Origin: Auricularia sp. M13
Lineage: Eukaryota > Basidiomycota > Agaricomycetes > Auriculariales > Auriculariaceae
Assembly (NCBI GenBank): GCA_037042915.1
Contig: CM073197.1
Span: forward strand, 2,852,001-2,916,000
Reading direction: 5' to 3'
DNA length: 64,000 bases
Shown one piece after another: positions 34,701 through 43,699 of this stretch; positions within the stretch are counted from its first letter, which is position 1, and every line of letters starts with the position of its first letter. The notes beneath the pieces are model-generated. The model did no database searches and was not told the origin of the DNA. It saw only the letters and a program-made list of their open reading frames with translations. A program made the translations under genes and the position numbers.

Positions 34701-36044
34701 GATTCAATTCTCGTGGTGTGTGATCGAATGCTCAAACTCTGTCACCTCATCCCCACCGTGGAATCCATCACTGCTGAAGACTTAGCTCGCCTTTTTATCA
34801 CTCATATTTTCAGACTTCACGGACTTCCGCAGTCCATCGTGTCAGACCGCGGACCAATCTTCGTCTCGCGTTTCTGGCGCGCGCTCCTTGAGCATCTCGG
34901 CATCGACTCCAAGACTTCGACCGCATACCATCCGCAGACAGACGGCCAAACAGAGCGCACGAACCAGACCATCGAAGCCACGCTCCGCGCCTACGTCTCG
35001 TATCAACAGGACGACTGGGTCGATTACTTACCTCTCGCCGAGTTCTCTTTCAACAACCTTCGTAACACTTCGACGAACGTCTCGCCTTTCTTCGCCTCTT
35101 ACGGTTTCCACCCCTCGTTTACCCCCTCGTTCTCCTCGCCAGCCAATAATCCGTCCGCCGAATCGCTCGCCAAACGCCTCGCCACCATTCAAGCTGAACT
35201 TCGCGCCGAACTACAACACGCTCAAGACATGTATTCTCTCTACGCCAATCGACACCGTCTCTCGCCACCTCAATTTCAAGAAAACGATCTCGTCTGGCTC
35301 TTGCGCCGTAACATCAAGACTACTCGCCCGTCCGACAAGCTTGACTATCGCCGCATAGGCCCCTACAAGATCATCAAAAAATATTCTCCTCTCGTATATA
35401 AGCTACGCCTTCCTCCTTCTATGTCTCGTCTGCACCCTGTATTCCATGTCTCACTTCTCGAACCTTTCGAAGATCCTTCTGTAATTCCCGATCGCGCTCC
35501 CGCTCCCCGTTTCGCTCCCATTCATCTCGACGACGAGGAGAACGGTCTAGTGCCCGTTGTGGACGACATCATCGATTGCCGCCGCATCGGCCGCCGCGTC
35601 GACTACCTCGTCAATTGGGTCGACCTTCCTGCGTCCGAACGCTCTTGGGTACCTTTCACGGACCTACCCAAACGCTGCAACGAGCTCATTGAGCGCTATC
35701 ACCGTCGCAATCCCGCTGTGCCGCGTCCGCCCGCTCTCGTCGGTGAACTCATGCATCCATTCGCTCCCACCGCCGACAGCGCTGCGCCCGCCGCACCAGC
35801 CGACGCTCAACACTCGCGCCCCGCCTCACCCGTGCACCCAGACGCTACGCCACTCGAGTCTCAGCCCGCCCGACGCATCGAGCCTGTCCGCTCTCGCACT
35901 CCCCCGCCCACTCGATCCGTTTCACAGCGCACTCAGTACGTCGTTCCACCCGTTACAACGACGCGCTCTGGACGGAAATCCAAACCTCGCGCTGGCTTGC
36001 AGGATCCCCCCGCGGATCCTCGCCGCAAGAGGGGGATGGTGTGA
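31770..36044 (+). CDS. pol: Retrotransposon Pol with chromodomain
   Basis: About 1424 aa. Domains in order: aspartic protease (IDCGATHSFVS), reverse transcriptase (DYRALNKITKKNRFPLPL, MPFGLTNAPANFQ, YLDDILIF), RNase H (VVTDASDFALAAIL), integrase with an HHCC-type zinc region (HPGRARTLELVQRDFSWPGM..CVTCKRIK) and catalytic core (DRGPIFVSRFWRA, AYHPQTDGQTERTNQ), and a C-terminal chromodomain (IGRRVDYLVNWVDLPASERS). The frame differs from gag, as is common when the family uses frameshifting or reinitiation. Its stop codon overlaps the first bases of the right LTR. Confidence 0.92.
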   Translation: MRATSGDWIARMDSAPRYVFGAHIRAAPRSAQHLFLSISITLPNRTIIRTYAFIDCGATHSFVSLEFVKNHQIPLSRLSEPRPVFTIDDRPLVSGLMTHDTMVRLSCGSHHEFLRLGLITCPYPVILGMDWLQRHNPAIDWVRRHVDLTKCDPQDHTLAASPTPTGQSRNACLAYSDDDDARYGFQPYYPSSIEYLRVPRDTGVATQSADASSDTSSPTDLPGHCQNGSFASFVTGATVVEPTVSLDPSPNIELLPWKRFCKVAKNKEVGVLNYLNDFQIGARLAAEQINSTSADAPCGETPPRATDDLFPDDSDPLPPDKAAEALPDGLKDFADVFSAEDAEVLADHRPYDLKIDIEEGKTPPFGPLYSLSRDERAALFKWIEQNLDKGFIRKSQSSAASPILFAKKKNGDLRLCVDYRALNKITKKNRFPLPLVNDLLANVRGCTVFTKLDLKHAYNLVRIAEGDEWKTAFRTHYGLFEYCVMPFGLTNAPANFQAFIQDTLRDLLDICCVVYLDDILIFSRNTEDHTQHVRMVLERLRKAKLYANLDKCEFAQSEVEYLGFLLSADGLRMHPQKLSTISDWRAPRSVKEIQSFLGFTNFYRRFIDHYAELVIPLNRLTHKDVNPDPRAAFSLPDDALAAFEELKAAFLTGPVLRHFDFERPCTVVTDASDFALAAILHQPDDSGDLHPVAFYSRKFSPAEINYDVHDKELLGVVEAFREWRHWLIGTDDPIRVACDHKNLEYFMDSRTLNRRQARWSMFLTEFNFKLAHFPGTQNPADAPSRRADYVPQEGDDVLRQQYQALLKPQHYADVFPHRVPAVSETVAATYVPPSLFVLDSSELRDKFFDAYKTDTEWREGLLAPNTLFRVTEGTVYHDGRLFVPAPLRAEILRSRHDSVIAGHPGRARTLELVQRDFSWPGMTRYIRLYVSTCVTCKRIKAERHQPYGLLQPLPIPATPWSSISVDMIVKLPLSHGCDSILVVCDRMLKLCHLIPTVESITAEDLARLFITHIFRLHGLPQSIVSDRGPIFVSRFWRALLEHLGIDSKTSTAYHPQTDGQTERTNQTIEATLRAYVSYQQDDWVDYLPLAEFSFNNLRNTSTNVSPFFASYGFHPSFTPSFSSPANNPSAESLAKRLATIQAELRAELQHAQDMYSLYANRHRLSPPQFQENDLVWLLRRNIKTTRPSDKLDYRRIGPYKIIKKYSPLVYKLRLPPSMSRLHPVFHVSLLEPFEDPSVIPDRAPAPRFAPIHLDDEENGLVPVVDDIIDCRRIGRRVDYLVNWVDLPASERSWVPFTDLPKRCNELIERYHRRNPAVPRPPALVGELMHPFAPTADSAAPAAPADAQHSRPASPVHPDATPLESQPARRIEPVRSRTPPPTRSVSQRTQYVVPPVTTTRSGRKSKPRAGLQDPPADPRRKRGMV

Positions 36045-36358
36045 TGAGTCGGCCTCCCTCGCATCACCCGGCTCCCGACCGACTCCTCGCACGACCCCGT
36101 GCTCCTCGCCGTCGTCCCCGTTCGCGATGACTACCTTCCGATGATCCCGTACATACTTGCCTCGGTCCGCCTTGTTCCATTTCGATTATGACTGCCCTGC
36201 TCCTTTCTCTCACTCTGTATATCATTCCGGTTCTGTATGTACGTTCCCCTACGCTTGCAACGCCGCCTAGCTTTCCTTTGCACCTCGTTGCCCTCGCCTC
36301 GACCTCGCAAAGACTCTCGGCCTCGTGTGACCTCGCTCCGACGTAGCGAGTCCTCACA
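36040..36358 (+). repeat. 3' LTR
   Basis: 319 bp, paired with 30185-30503. The following CCTGA is the right copy of the target duplication. Confidence 0.93.
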
Positions 36359-36723
36359 CCTGACGCATTACGCATTGTGTATGGCTCGCAGATAATCTGG
36401 TCCTCGTGCCAATCTGTCTGTGTGATGCCGCAATGGTTGAGGGCGCGGATGAAACCCCGGACGCATGAGTGCTAAGTAGATGTGCGTCAATCGCTGGATT
36501 CGTCGGGAAGTTAGCGGGGGACGCACAAATTTCTTGATATCTTCATACAGCTCCAGTTTGTTGATTGCAGATTCTGCTGTTGTACCGGAAATATCCTCTA
36601 GGAGGACAGCGAGGACCTTGCAGCCATCGGCAAGCCTGACCTTGACAGAGGAAAATAACTATTAGACACCGGTGCTGCCAGTATATTTTGCAGACCTCTT
36701 CATACCTCGTGGCTGCCGTAGTA

Positions 36724-36873
36724 CTGTACCATTTCGACCGTAGCTTCGTGTAATGTGTAATGCCCACCTTTTTAAATAAGGTTTGATGTACGGAATAGGC
36801 CGCCTTTCACTATCGAGACTCGATCAGATTAGATAAAAAGCGTGGGAACGAAGCTACGGTCGAAATGGTACAG
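36724..36873. mobile_element. 150-bp MITE with 26-bp perfect inverted repeats
   Basis: The ends CTGTACCATTTCGACCGT.. (36724-36749) and the exact reverse complement (36848-36873) are flanked by TA on both sides (36722-36723 and 36874-36875). Copy E shows the empty site (CCGTAGTAACGTGG), where a single TA is present, so the element duplicated TA on insertion as Tc1/mariner-type transposons do. It has no coding capacity and needs a transposase supplied in trans. Confidence 0.92.
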
Positions 36874-38429
36874 TATCGTGGAATGAGCGAGCCTTGAAAA
36901 TTTCGCAATCGCCTGTATGCGCTGTCTTCTCGTCGCAGCAGCTGATCGGCAAAGTTCACCCAGAATTTGGCGTCGCCTTCGAGAAAGAGTTGGAGCTGCT
37001 TAACCGGGAAAAAACGCTCGTCGAATAGCTTCAGAACGAGCACGTGGGCCGAAGACACGCTCGTCCCGGGAACCTCCAGCCGCCCGCGGACAACACGCGA
37101 GTAGTGTTCAGGGCCATCCTGGATGACTCCTGTGACTCGAAACGCGAGTGCAGGCGACGTGCAATTGAGAAGTAGGTCATCCGTCGTCCGGTCGCGGGGG
37201 CGCCGTCGTTTCGTCCAAGCGTTCATCTGTATGCGGTCCTGTTTTTCCAGTGGATGCCGAGGGAAGCGATTGCGCCAGCGAAGCAGCTGCCGCGGGAGAA
37301 CATAGCGCCCCGTAACAGAGAGCACGTCACCGACGCAAATGGAAGAGACGATAGCGGATTGACGCTCCTTCCACTTCAAAAAGTGCTGCAGATAGTTGCC
37401 ACCCTGTGAAAGCTCGTAATAGTCGAAGTCTCGAAAGCGGGTCGGATGCGCCGGGTGCCATGTCGCGCCGTCGAGATGTGAGACACCGCGGTGGTATATC
37501 GGTCCGGTGAAGTTGAGGCTGGGAGAATATTTGGAGATGATTTGTGCGATGCAAAATGCCGCGGAGTGCTCGTGAGCCCTGAACAACTGACACATAGATC
37601 TCCGAGGTTGAGCTCTGAAATAAATACTTGCCTTTGGGATGACGAGTATGAGTGTATGCTCGCTATCCATGATCACTGCGTGAGCACACTTGACCTTGTC
37701 GCATTCCTCGTGCAAAGATCGGATGAGGCGCTGACTTGTAGTTGCATTTAAAACTTCCTGCTCATTATCAAGGTAGAGGCGTTCCAATTCGTCCCAGTCG
37801 ACCGCATTATCCGGCTGCAGAGCCTTGAGTCTACATGGGAAAAAGAAAACGAAGGAGTGCGTACCACCCGGAGGGCAATACACATGCACAACTTATGTTC
37901 CGTCCAATTGAACGCGCGGTCGGGAGTATCTTGCATGTAATCACCGAACCACTCTCGTTCTGCGTAGGTATCTGGCTCGATGGAATTGCTCAAAACAAAG
38001 CGCAGTTCGATGCCGACTAAGGAGGAGCATTAAGGTCAGCTTGGAATGGAAACAGATGCACCGCAGACCATTGTCCAGAGGCGTTATTTGCGTAAGCATC
38101 GTAGCGTCCAAATCACCGCAATCGCCTGCTAGGAAGCAAAAGCGACGAGCCCAAGCGTACATGAGGCTCAACCAACGAATCCAGGCGGGAGCGCCGCGGC
38201 CGATTGCGTCACGTTTGGCAAGAAGAATATCCTGCTCTCCCGGGTCCAACGTTGCAGAACGAAGCAAGTTGAGAGTGGTGCGGAATGCGCGAGTCAGATC
38301 AAGTTCCGTCATGGCGAGGGAAACATCGTCGTCGAATTGCGGCGTTTTGACCTCGAACGACACTGCGTCTGAAGGCGGGAGACGAGAGTACTCGTGAGTA
38401 TCGAAGACCATGGATAGAGGGGTGGGCAT

Positions 38430-39013
38430 GGCCTTGTGCCCGTGATGAGCAATACTGGATGATGAAAGTAGAAGGTAGAGGTTCACTCCGTTTTTAAGGA
38501 CAGCCGCTACCATGCAAACAAGGACGTAAAAACAAGTTTCTGTCCAAGTTCAGCGAGGGTAGTGCCTCGCACATGATCCGACCCTGAGGTGCTGTTCCAG
38601 TGAGTCGAATGCGAACTGAACGAGTCTTGGAAGCCTGGTTCGTAAGATTTGCAACGGCTTGCATAAATAAGCAACGGCAGGAATAACTGTGAACAAGGGA
38701 TTCGACGGTGTATCCTTGAAGCACCCCAGTCGAGCACTTCGTCTTGCCTCAGTAGCACATCTCGAGGACTGTTCAGTACGCAGCGCCATCATCGCAGAAA
38801 GGAAGGACATCACACTGCCCGCCCCGCGGACAGAAACCGTTCCCGCCCTGGCCGCTGTAGCGGTCCTGACTCAGCCAGCGAGATGGGAAACGAGAAAGGA
38901 TTGCATGGGATGCGCATGGAAAGAAGTGATTTTGCATGAGGGGGAAGAATGTAGCATGGCGGGGAGACGTTCCATACAAGCGCAGCGCGACCAGCCCAAG
39001 CAAAATAAGACGC
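38430..39013. other. Intergenic between copy F and eS24
   Basis: The left part is the promoter region of copy F. From about 38810 it is the 3' flank of eS24 that is repeated at 29015-29226. No gene is recognisable. Confidence 0.5.
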
Positions 39014-39698
39014 TTATTTCTTCTTTGCCGGCTCGGACGCCTTGACCTTCTTCGTGCCCCGGAACTGCAGTAGCGGATTAGAATGGCATGGGGAATAAAT
39101 GGATGGGAAGGACGGACCTTCTTTGAGCGGTTCTTGCGCTGCTTGCGCATCTGGCGCGAGAGCTTGTCGACCTTGGTCGCCAATCCCTTCTGCTCGTGGG
39201 CGTCAGCGGATATTGGGAAGAGGAAGACGGGCGGGCGACTGACGCGTATCAGCCGGTGCTTGGGCTCGAACTTGAGCTGGGCGGCGTCCGAGTCGTAGAT
39301 GAGGACGAAGCCGGTGGACTTGCCGCCGCCGAACTGGGTGCGGAAGCCGAAGGGGACGACGAGCTTCTTGTCCGTCTTGTACGTCGCGGCGAGCTTCTCG
39401 GCCAGCTCGTCCTTGGACACGTTCGGCCGCGTCGGGTGCAGCACGTCCACCACCATCTGGCGCCGCTGCAGCAGCCGGTTCGTCAGGAACTTGCGCGTCC
39501 GAATGGTCACTGCGCCGGAGGGATCCTGGGGCGGGCGTCAGCTAGCGGTTCAAGTCTACGAGGCCGTGTGGGGTAGCGCCAGCAGGCGAGCCAGCACTGT
39601 GGCTGGCTACGCAACCATACTGATATGGGCGCAGAAAAGCGCGGAATCGGGGCATACGGGCAGCAGGACGGGATCGACGGGCAACCGGGACTGACCAT
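39014..39698 (-). CDS. RPS24: 40S ribosomal protein eS24
   Basis: Small-subunit ribosomal protein that takes part in pre-rRNA processing and 40S assembly. On the minus strand the start codon at 39696-39698 forms an exon by itself, with the donor GTCAGT directly after ATG. Exon 2 begins at GATCCCTCC and encodes [60 protein letters not shown] and EPKHRLIR. Two further short introns separate [20 protein letters not shown] and [16 protein letters not shown], ending at 39014. The length (about 135 aa) and all family landmarks fit eS24. Part of the gene was duplicated to 29227-29651. Confidence 0.93.
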
Positions 39699-40002
39699 GA
39701 TTTTAGTGTCTTGAGGAGGGGGCGGGAAGAGCGACTCGGAGGGCGAGTCTTTGTTTTGTGGACGGGAGCGGGAGCAGCGGCGAGATTAAGGTTTCGTCGG
39801 CTCGTCCCGGTTGCCTCCATCAGCGCGCCCCGACGCGCTCCCTCTAATGTCCTTGCGAGCTCGATTTCCTTCATTGCTGGCTACTCTGAGTGGGCTGTAT
39901 TATTGGGCTGCACCTGGGGTGAAGAATGAATTTATTCCCTGGCGTTGAGACGGTATCTGAGGCGCCGGCTGCAGCCGAGTGACGCTCTCGCGCTCGACGA
40001 CC
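39699..40002. other. Divergent promoter region
   Basis: About 300 bp between the start codons of eS24 (minus) and the Cys-rich membrane protein (plus). It presumably contains both promoters. No repeat is seen. Confidence 0.45.
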
Positions 40003-40747
40003 ATGCTCAGATTACGACGCCATGCTCGCTCGTTGCTGCTGCTCCTCTTGTCGTTGCTCTTGAGCCCAGTACGCGCGCCCGGCCTCCTTCCCGCGCGTGC
40101 AGCACGCTAAGACCCGCGGCAGCAGCGCGTCTCGGCCAACGGGCGCTGGGACCCCGAATGGTGGTGCAAATGTACGTCGCCCAGTATGTACGCATACAGC
40201 CCAAGCTCAAGCTCACCGCTTGCAGGCACCTGCTTCAACGAGTACACGATCCTGCCCATCCTGCGGCCCGAGCGGCCCAGCAAGCCGTGCCTGACGTGCA
40301 CGAAGCAGTGGTGCCTCGGGGCGAAGCTGACGATCTGCACGAACGCGACGCTGGGCGAGAGCGACCCGGACACGGCGACGGGCAGGGAGGGCGACGTGCA
40401 GGCGCTGTGCTTCCAGCGCGACCGCCCGCTCGACCAGATGGTCGTCACGCTCTTCCTGCTCGTCGTCTTCGGCCTGCTCGTCGGCGCCGCCGTCAAGGGC
40501 CAGATGGAGCGCCATGGGATTGATGCAGAGGCCCGCCGTGCGTGGTGGAGGGTGCGTGCTGTCCGCCCGTTTGTCCTGCGATGCTGATTGCGTTTTGAAG
40601 AGTGTTGTGCCCCGCCTGCGCGGCCGCGACGAGCTCGGCATGGCGGACCTCACCGCGCGCAGACGCCAGCGCGAGCAGCAGGGCCGCAGTCCGAACAGCG
40701 GCGGCTACCAGCGTCTGGAGGACCCAGACACGCCGCGCACCCTTTGA
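40003..40747 (+). CDS. Small Cys-rich type I membrane protein, possibly Psg1-like
   Basis: The start at 40003 opens a signal peptide MLRLRRHARSLLLLLLSLLL. After an intron the sequence SANGRWDPEWWCK joins, across another short intron ending CTTGCAG (near 40226), to CTCFNEYTILPILRPERPSK. A luminal Cys pattern follows: PCLTCTKQWCLGAKLTICTN and ALCFQRDRP. Then come one membrane helix, MVVTLFLLVVFGLLVGAAV, and, after a last intron, a basic cytosolic tail ending RLEDPDTPRTL at 40747. From memory this Cys pattern resembles a fungal family including yeast Psg1, which stabilises the Pma1 proton pump in the Golgi, but I cannot verify it. The topology itself is well supported. Confidence 0.65.
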
Positions 40748-40978
40748 CTCGAGCTTGCATGCACTCTCTTCTCGTGTAATTGTACCCGTACCCTTAATAA
40801 CCATCGCCCAAAGAAAGTCTGCATAGAATACTCTAGACGCTTGCTGCGGCCACACAGCAGTCGTACTCATCCCGCGCGGGCCCGCCGAGCGCAAGCGCTG
40901 ATGTGACAATGTTGCGCCCAGCTTGATCGCCGCCACCAAGAGCGGCTGCTGAACACCCCTCACTCCCTCCCTTCCACC

Positions 40979-41457
40979 ATGGGCAACCAGCAAAGCCAGA
41001 CGAAGCCCTTCTCCACGCCCGGGCGCACGCTGGGCGGCGGCTCGCCCCCTGTGCCAAGTCCGGCGTCCAGGCCGCCCGCACCCACCCAGACCAGTGCGCA
41101 AGCCAAATCGGCGTCCGCACCAGCCCCAGCACCGACCCCTGCGCCGACGCCAGCGCGCCCGGCGAATAACGACGAGGCGCGGACGGCTGCGGCGCGGGCT
41201 GCTGATGCGCGTGCGCAGGTACGGGTGTCCCGTTTTCAGTTGGAGTTGGAATGTGGCTCACGGTGACGATGGTGGACTCTAGGCGACGGCCGCGCAGAGT
41301 AAGGGCACCGGCAAGCTCAAGCCCGCTGCTGCTACGACGAGCACGCCGGGGCGCGAGGAGGAGCGGATGGTCGTACGTTGCGTTCCTTCCCTTCCTTTCG
41401 TGCGTTGTTGCATCTGGTCTGACTGCGTTCGCTATTGTGCATTTGCAGTGGGATTGA
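40979..41457 (+). CDS. Small predicted N-myristoylated protein
   Basis: The start MGNQQSQTKPFSTPG has Gly-2 and Ser-6, the pattern for N-terminal myristoylation. The body is Pro/Ala/Thr-rich and low in complexity, ending the first exon in ARTAAARAADARAQ. Exon 2 (about 41283-41370) encodes ATAAQSKGTGKLKPAAATTS and EEERM, and a tiny last exon after the acceptor TTTGCAG adds WD and the stop at 41457. The protein is about 110 aa. Membrane attachment is inferred only from the start. I do not recognise the family; a role as a membrane-anchored adaptor would be a guess. Confidence 0.55.
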
Positions 41458-42954
41458 TATCCGTTCGCGATTTAGGAGGTTCATGGGTGCTGCATAGGGC
41501 GATGTACTGTACAATAGCGTAGATGGATGGCTGGCTGGGGATACAGATGGTTTCGACTCTTGCTCGTCTGCGTCGGGGTGGCCCCTGACAGGCCCGGCAC
41601 CGATCGCCGTGATCATGACCCGGACCGTCTCAAATCCCCAACATTGACAGGACTCGCGCTCGCTCGCACGGGACTGCACGCGACCGCCCTTATCTTCCCC
41701 GTTTGTGTTGCCGTCGTCGTCACCCATGTACGTGTGAACTTCTGAAAATTTTCGTCCTCCCCCGCGCGCGTGCAGTCCACGAGGCCCGCCTTCCGGGAGA
41801 AGCGGCGCCCATTGCCAACTTCCACCACGGGCGGCATTGACAGGGCACGCTGCAGTCACGTTTTCAGATGCATCCTGTCAAGCTCGGAATTAAACCGCTT
41901 CGCATCAGGACCCGGGAACCAGTGGACCACGCTTCACAAGACCGCCCGTCCATTCAGCTCTTGCCCGCGCTCCAAATTGTACAGTCCTGGAGAGCACAGG
42001 GCATGTCGAGGCGCCCCGCGGAAGTGCGGGACAAGAGTGCACTGTGAACCCAGGGCGCGGCGGGGACCCAGCTGGAAGTTGAACCACGCTCGCGCGCCGG
42101 GGGCTGTGCCGCATTTCGCCTTCGTTGCTTCCGACGGCCCACCACGCCTCCTTGGGTTCCTTCCTGTTGTGCTTTTGTGCGTGCGAGCGTGGTGCGCGGT
42201 TGGATTGCGGGCTTATAAAAGGGCGGGCGGGGCGGGCCTCAGTTTCCCCACCTCCCTCCCGTCCTCGCCATGGCCGGTGCTCACCTCCCTCCCTCCCTCT
42301 CCTCCATCATCGTCCATCTCCCCCCTCCTCTCGTCGAAGTCCACCTTACTCTCTTGGTCGTCGTCGTCGTCGTCGAACTCTCCCCATCACCCTCACCCTC
42401 CCCGCGCCCGACGACGACGACGACGACGACGGCAGCTCAGGCTGCAATCCACCGAGGTTCGCCCGCGTCCGCGCCCCCGTGCCTTGCTGATCATCGGCCC
42501 TGTCCATCCACATCAATCGTTATCTCTGTCTGCATCGCGGGATCTATTGCTCCCGCACGACCCCCATCTCCGCGGCCTCCGGTATGCACCCATCCACCCC
42601 GCATCCCCTCCCCTCCAGAGCACCGCCATCGACAATGGTTGCCATGGCGCATGGTCACGGCGGCGACCACCACGCTTGGCGGTGGCCGGTGCCACCCCCG
42701 AGCGTGGTGCGTGGTGCGTGGTACGGTTGGGCCTTTATAAGGCGCGGCTGCGTCGATGGATTTCCCTCATCCCCCCACTCCCTTCCACACCCCGCGCGGC
42801 GTTGGCGCCCTTCACGGCTGGCGTCGGCGTCCTCGGGCTCATTGCCGGCGTCCTCAACGTCCAGCTCATCGTCGGCCACGGCCCTCAGCCCCTTCCCCTC
42901 CCTTCTCTCGGTCGTGTCAAAGGTGTGACCTCGTTGCCGCGCGCGTCGCTGATG
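41458..42954. other. Region without a supported gene; two TATA-like units
   Basis: No recognisable protein. Long stop-poor frames exist but encode only Ser/Pro/Arg-rich low-complexity sequence. Two related units contain a GAGCGTGGTGCG stretch followed by a TATA-like box (CTTATAAAAGGG near 42213, CTTTATAAGG near 42733) and a C-rich tract, so promoter-like sequence seems to be duplicated here. A short (GAC)n microsatellite lies near 42410-42430. Confidence 0.4.
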
Positions 42955-43555
42955 ATGGTCGAAGAGGCGTATGCCCATGTTGGTCAAGAGGCATATATGC
43001 CCACACGGTCAAGAGGCTCGATGACCCACACGGTCAAGAGGCGCAATGCCCACTACGGTCAAGCGGCGCAATGCCCATATGGTCAAGAGGCGCAATGCCC
43101 ACTGCGGTCAAGAGGCTCAGTGCCCACGCTGGTTCACGGGCTTCGTGCCCATGCTGGTCAAGAGGCTCTATGCCCATCGCACGAGGTGTGCTTTCGTCAC
43201 CGCGCTCGTCGCTGACATTACATTGGTTGAAGAGGCGTATGCCCACGCGGTCAAGAGGCATATATGCCCACACGGTCAAGAGGCACGATGCCCGTGGGCG
43301 ACACGCCCATATGGTCAAGAGGCGCAATGCCCACTGCGGTCAAGAGGCTCAGTGCCCACGCTGGTTCACGGGCTTCGTGCCCATGCTGGTCAAGAGGCTC
43401 TATGCCCATCGCACGAGGTGTGCTCTCGTCGTCGCGCTCGTCGCTGACATTACATCGGTTGAAGAGGCGTATGCCCACATTGGACAAGAGGCCCAGTGCC
43501 CACGCATGAAGAGGCCCTCGCGCCCACAACCGCACGCTGTTGAAGAGGCCTAGCG
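42955..43555 (+). repeat. 25-bp minisatellite with higher-order repeat
   Basis: About twenty imperfect units of consensus GGTCAAGAGGCNCAATGCCC plus about 5 bases, in tandem. After a run of units a 44-bp spacer, ACGAGGTGTGCTTTCGTCAC.., appears twice (near 43182 and 43408) followed by GGTTGAAGAGGCGTATGCCC, so blocks of about 226 bp are themselves repeated. The 25-bp period is not a multiple of three, arguing against selection for a protein repeat. Confidence 0.85.
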
Positions 43556-43699
43556 CCCACCTCTATGACTCTCACGACTGTTACGACCTTCATGACTTTC
43601 ACGCCCGTTGAGTGCTTGCTCTTCTTCCCGTTTCCCTCTGCGCGCTGCTCCCCTCCCCATCCCCACCGCCATTCCCTGCCGCAGTGCAAGCTTGGACAG

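Larger units (their letters stand above)
30185..36358 (+). mobile_element. Ty3/gypsy LTR retrotransposon (chromovirus)
   Basis: A 6174-bp element with two 319-bp LTRs (30185-30503 and 36040-36358) that look identical by eye, each starting TGTGATGAG and ending CCTCACA. A 5-bp target duplication CCTGA flanks it (30180-30184 and 36359-36363). Gag and pol reading frames lie between, and a purine-rich tract (GAGGGGGATGG) precedes the right LTR. The order protease, reverse transcriptase, RNase H, integrase, chromodomain makes it Ty3/gypsy of the chromovirus group. It looks whole, and the LTR identity marks a very recent insertion, into the last exon of kinase-like copy F. Confidence 0.95.
30002..38429 (-). 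pseudogene. Kinase-like family copy F, split by two transposons
   Basis: Minus-strand member of the E/F/J/K type. The start at 38429 gives MPTPLSMVFDTHEYSRLPPS; the first exon carries WIRWLSLMYAWARRFCFLAG, the next WFGDYMQDTPDR and HKLCMCIALRVV. The main exon has VDWDELERLYLDNE, FRDFDYYELSQGGNY, FLKWKERQS, LSVTGRYVLPRQL, FRVTGVIQDGPEHYSRVVRG, LVLKLFDERFFPV and RREDSAYRRL. A 150-bp MITE (36724-36873) sits in the codons for the YYGCHEV strand. The last exon begins ITQTDWHEDQII (near 36400), then is cut by the Ty3/gypsy element (30185-36358) and resumes with ECYRPVFLDFAFATQSSG, ending at the stop at 30002. Before the insertions it would have been a normal family member. Confidence 0.82.

Noticed and set aside
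41770-43215. Long open frame of about 480 codons
   Set aside because: It is Ser/Pro/Arg low complexity running into the 25-bp minisatellite, with no domain; its openness is explained by GC-rich and repeat composition.
42955-43555. CRISPR-like appearance of repeats
   Set aside because: The units are directly contiguous without unique spacers, and the DNA is eukaryotic.
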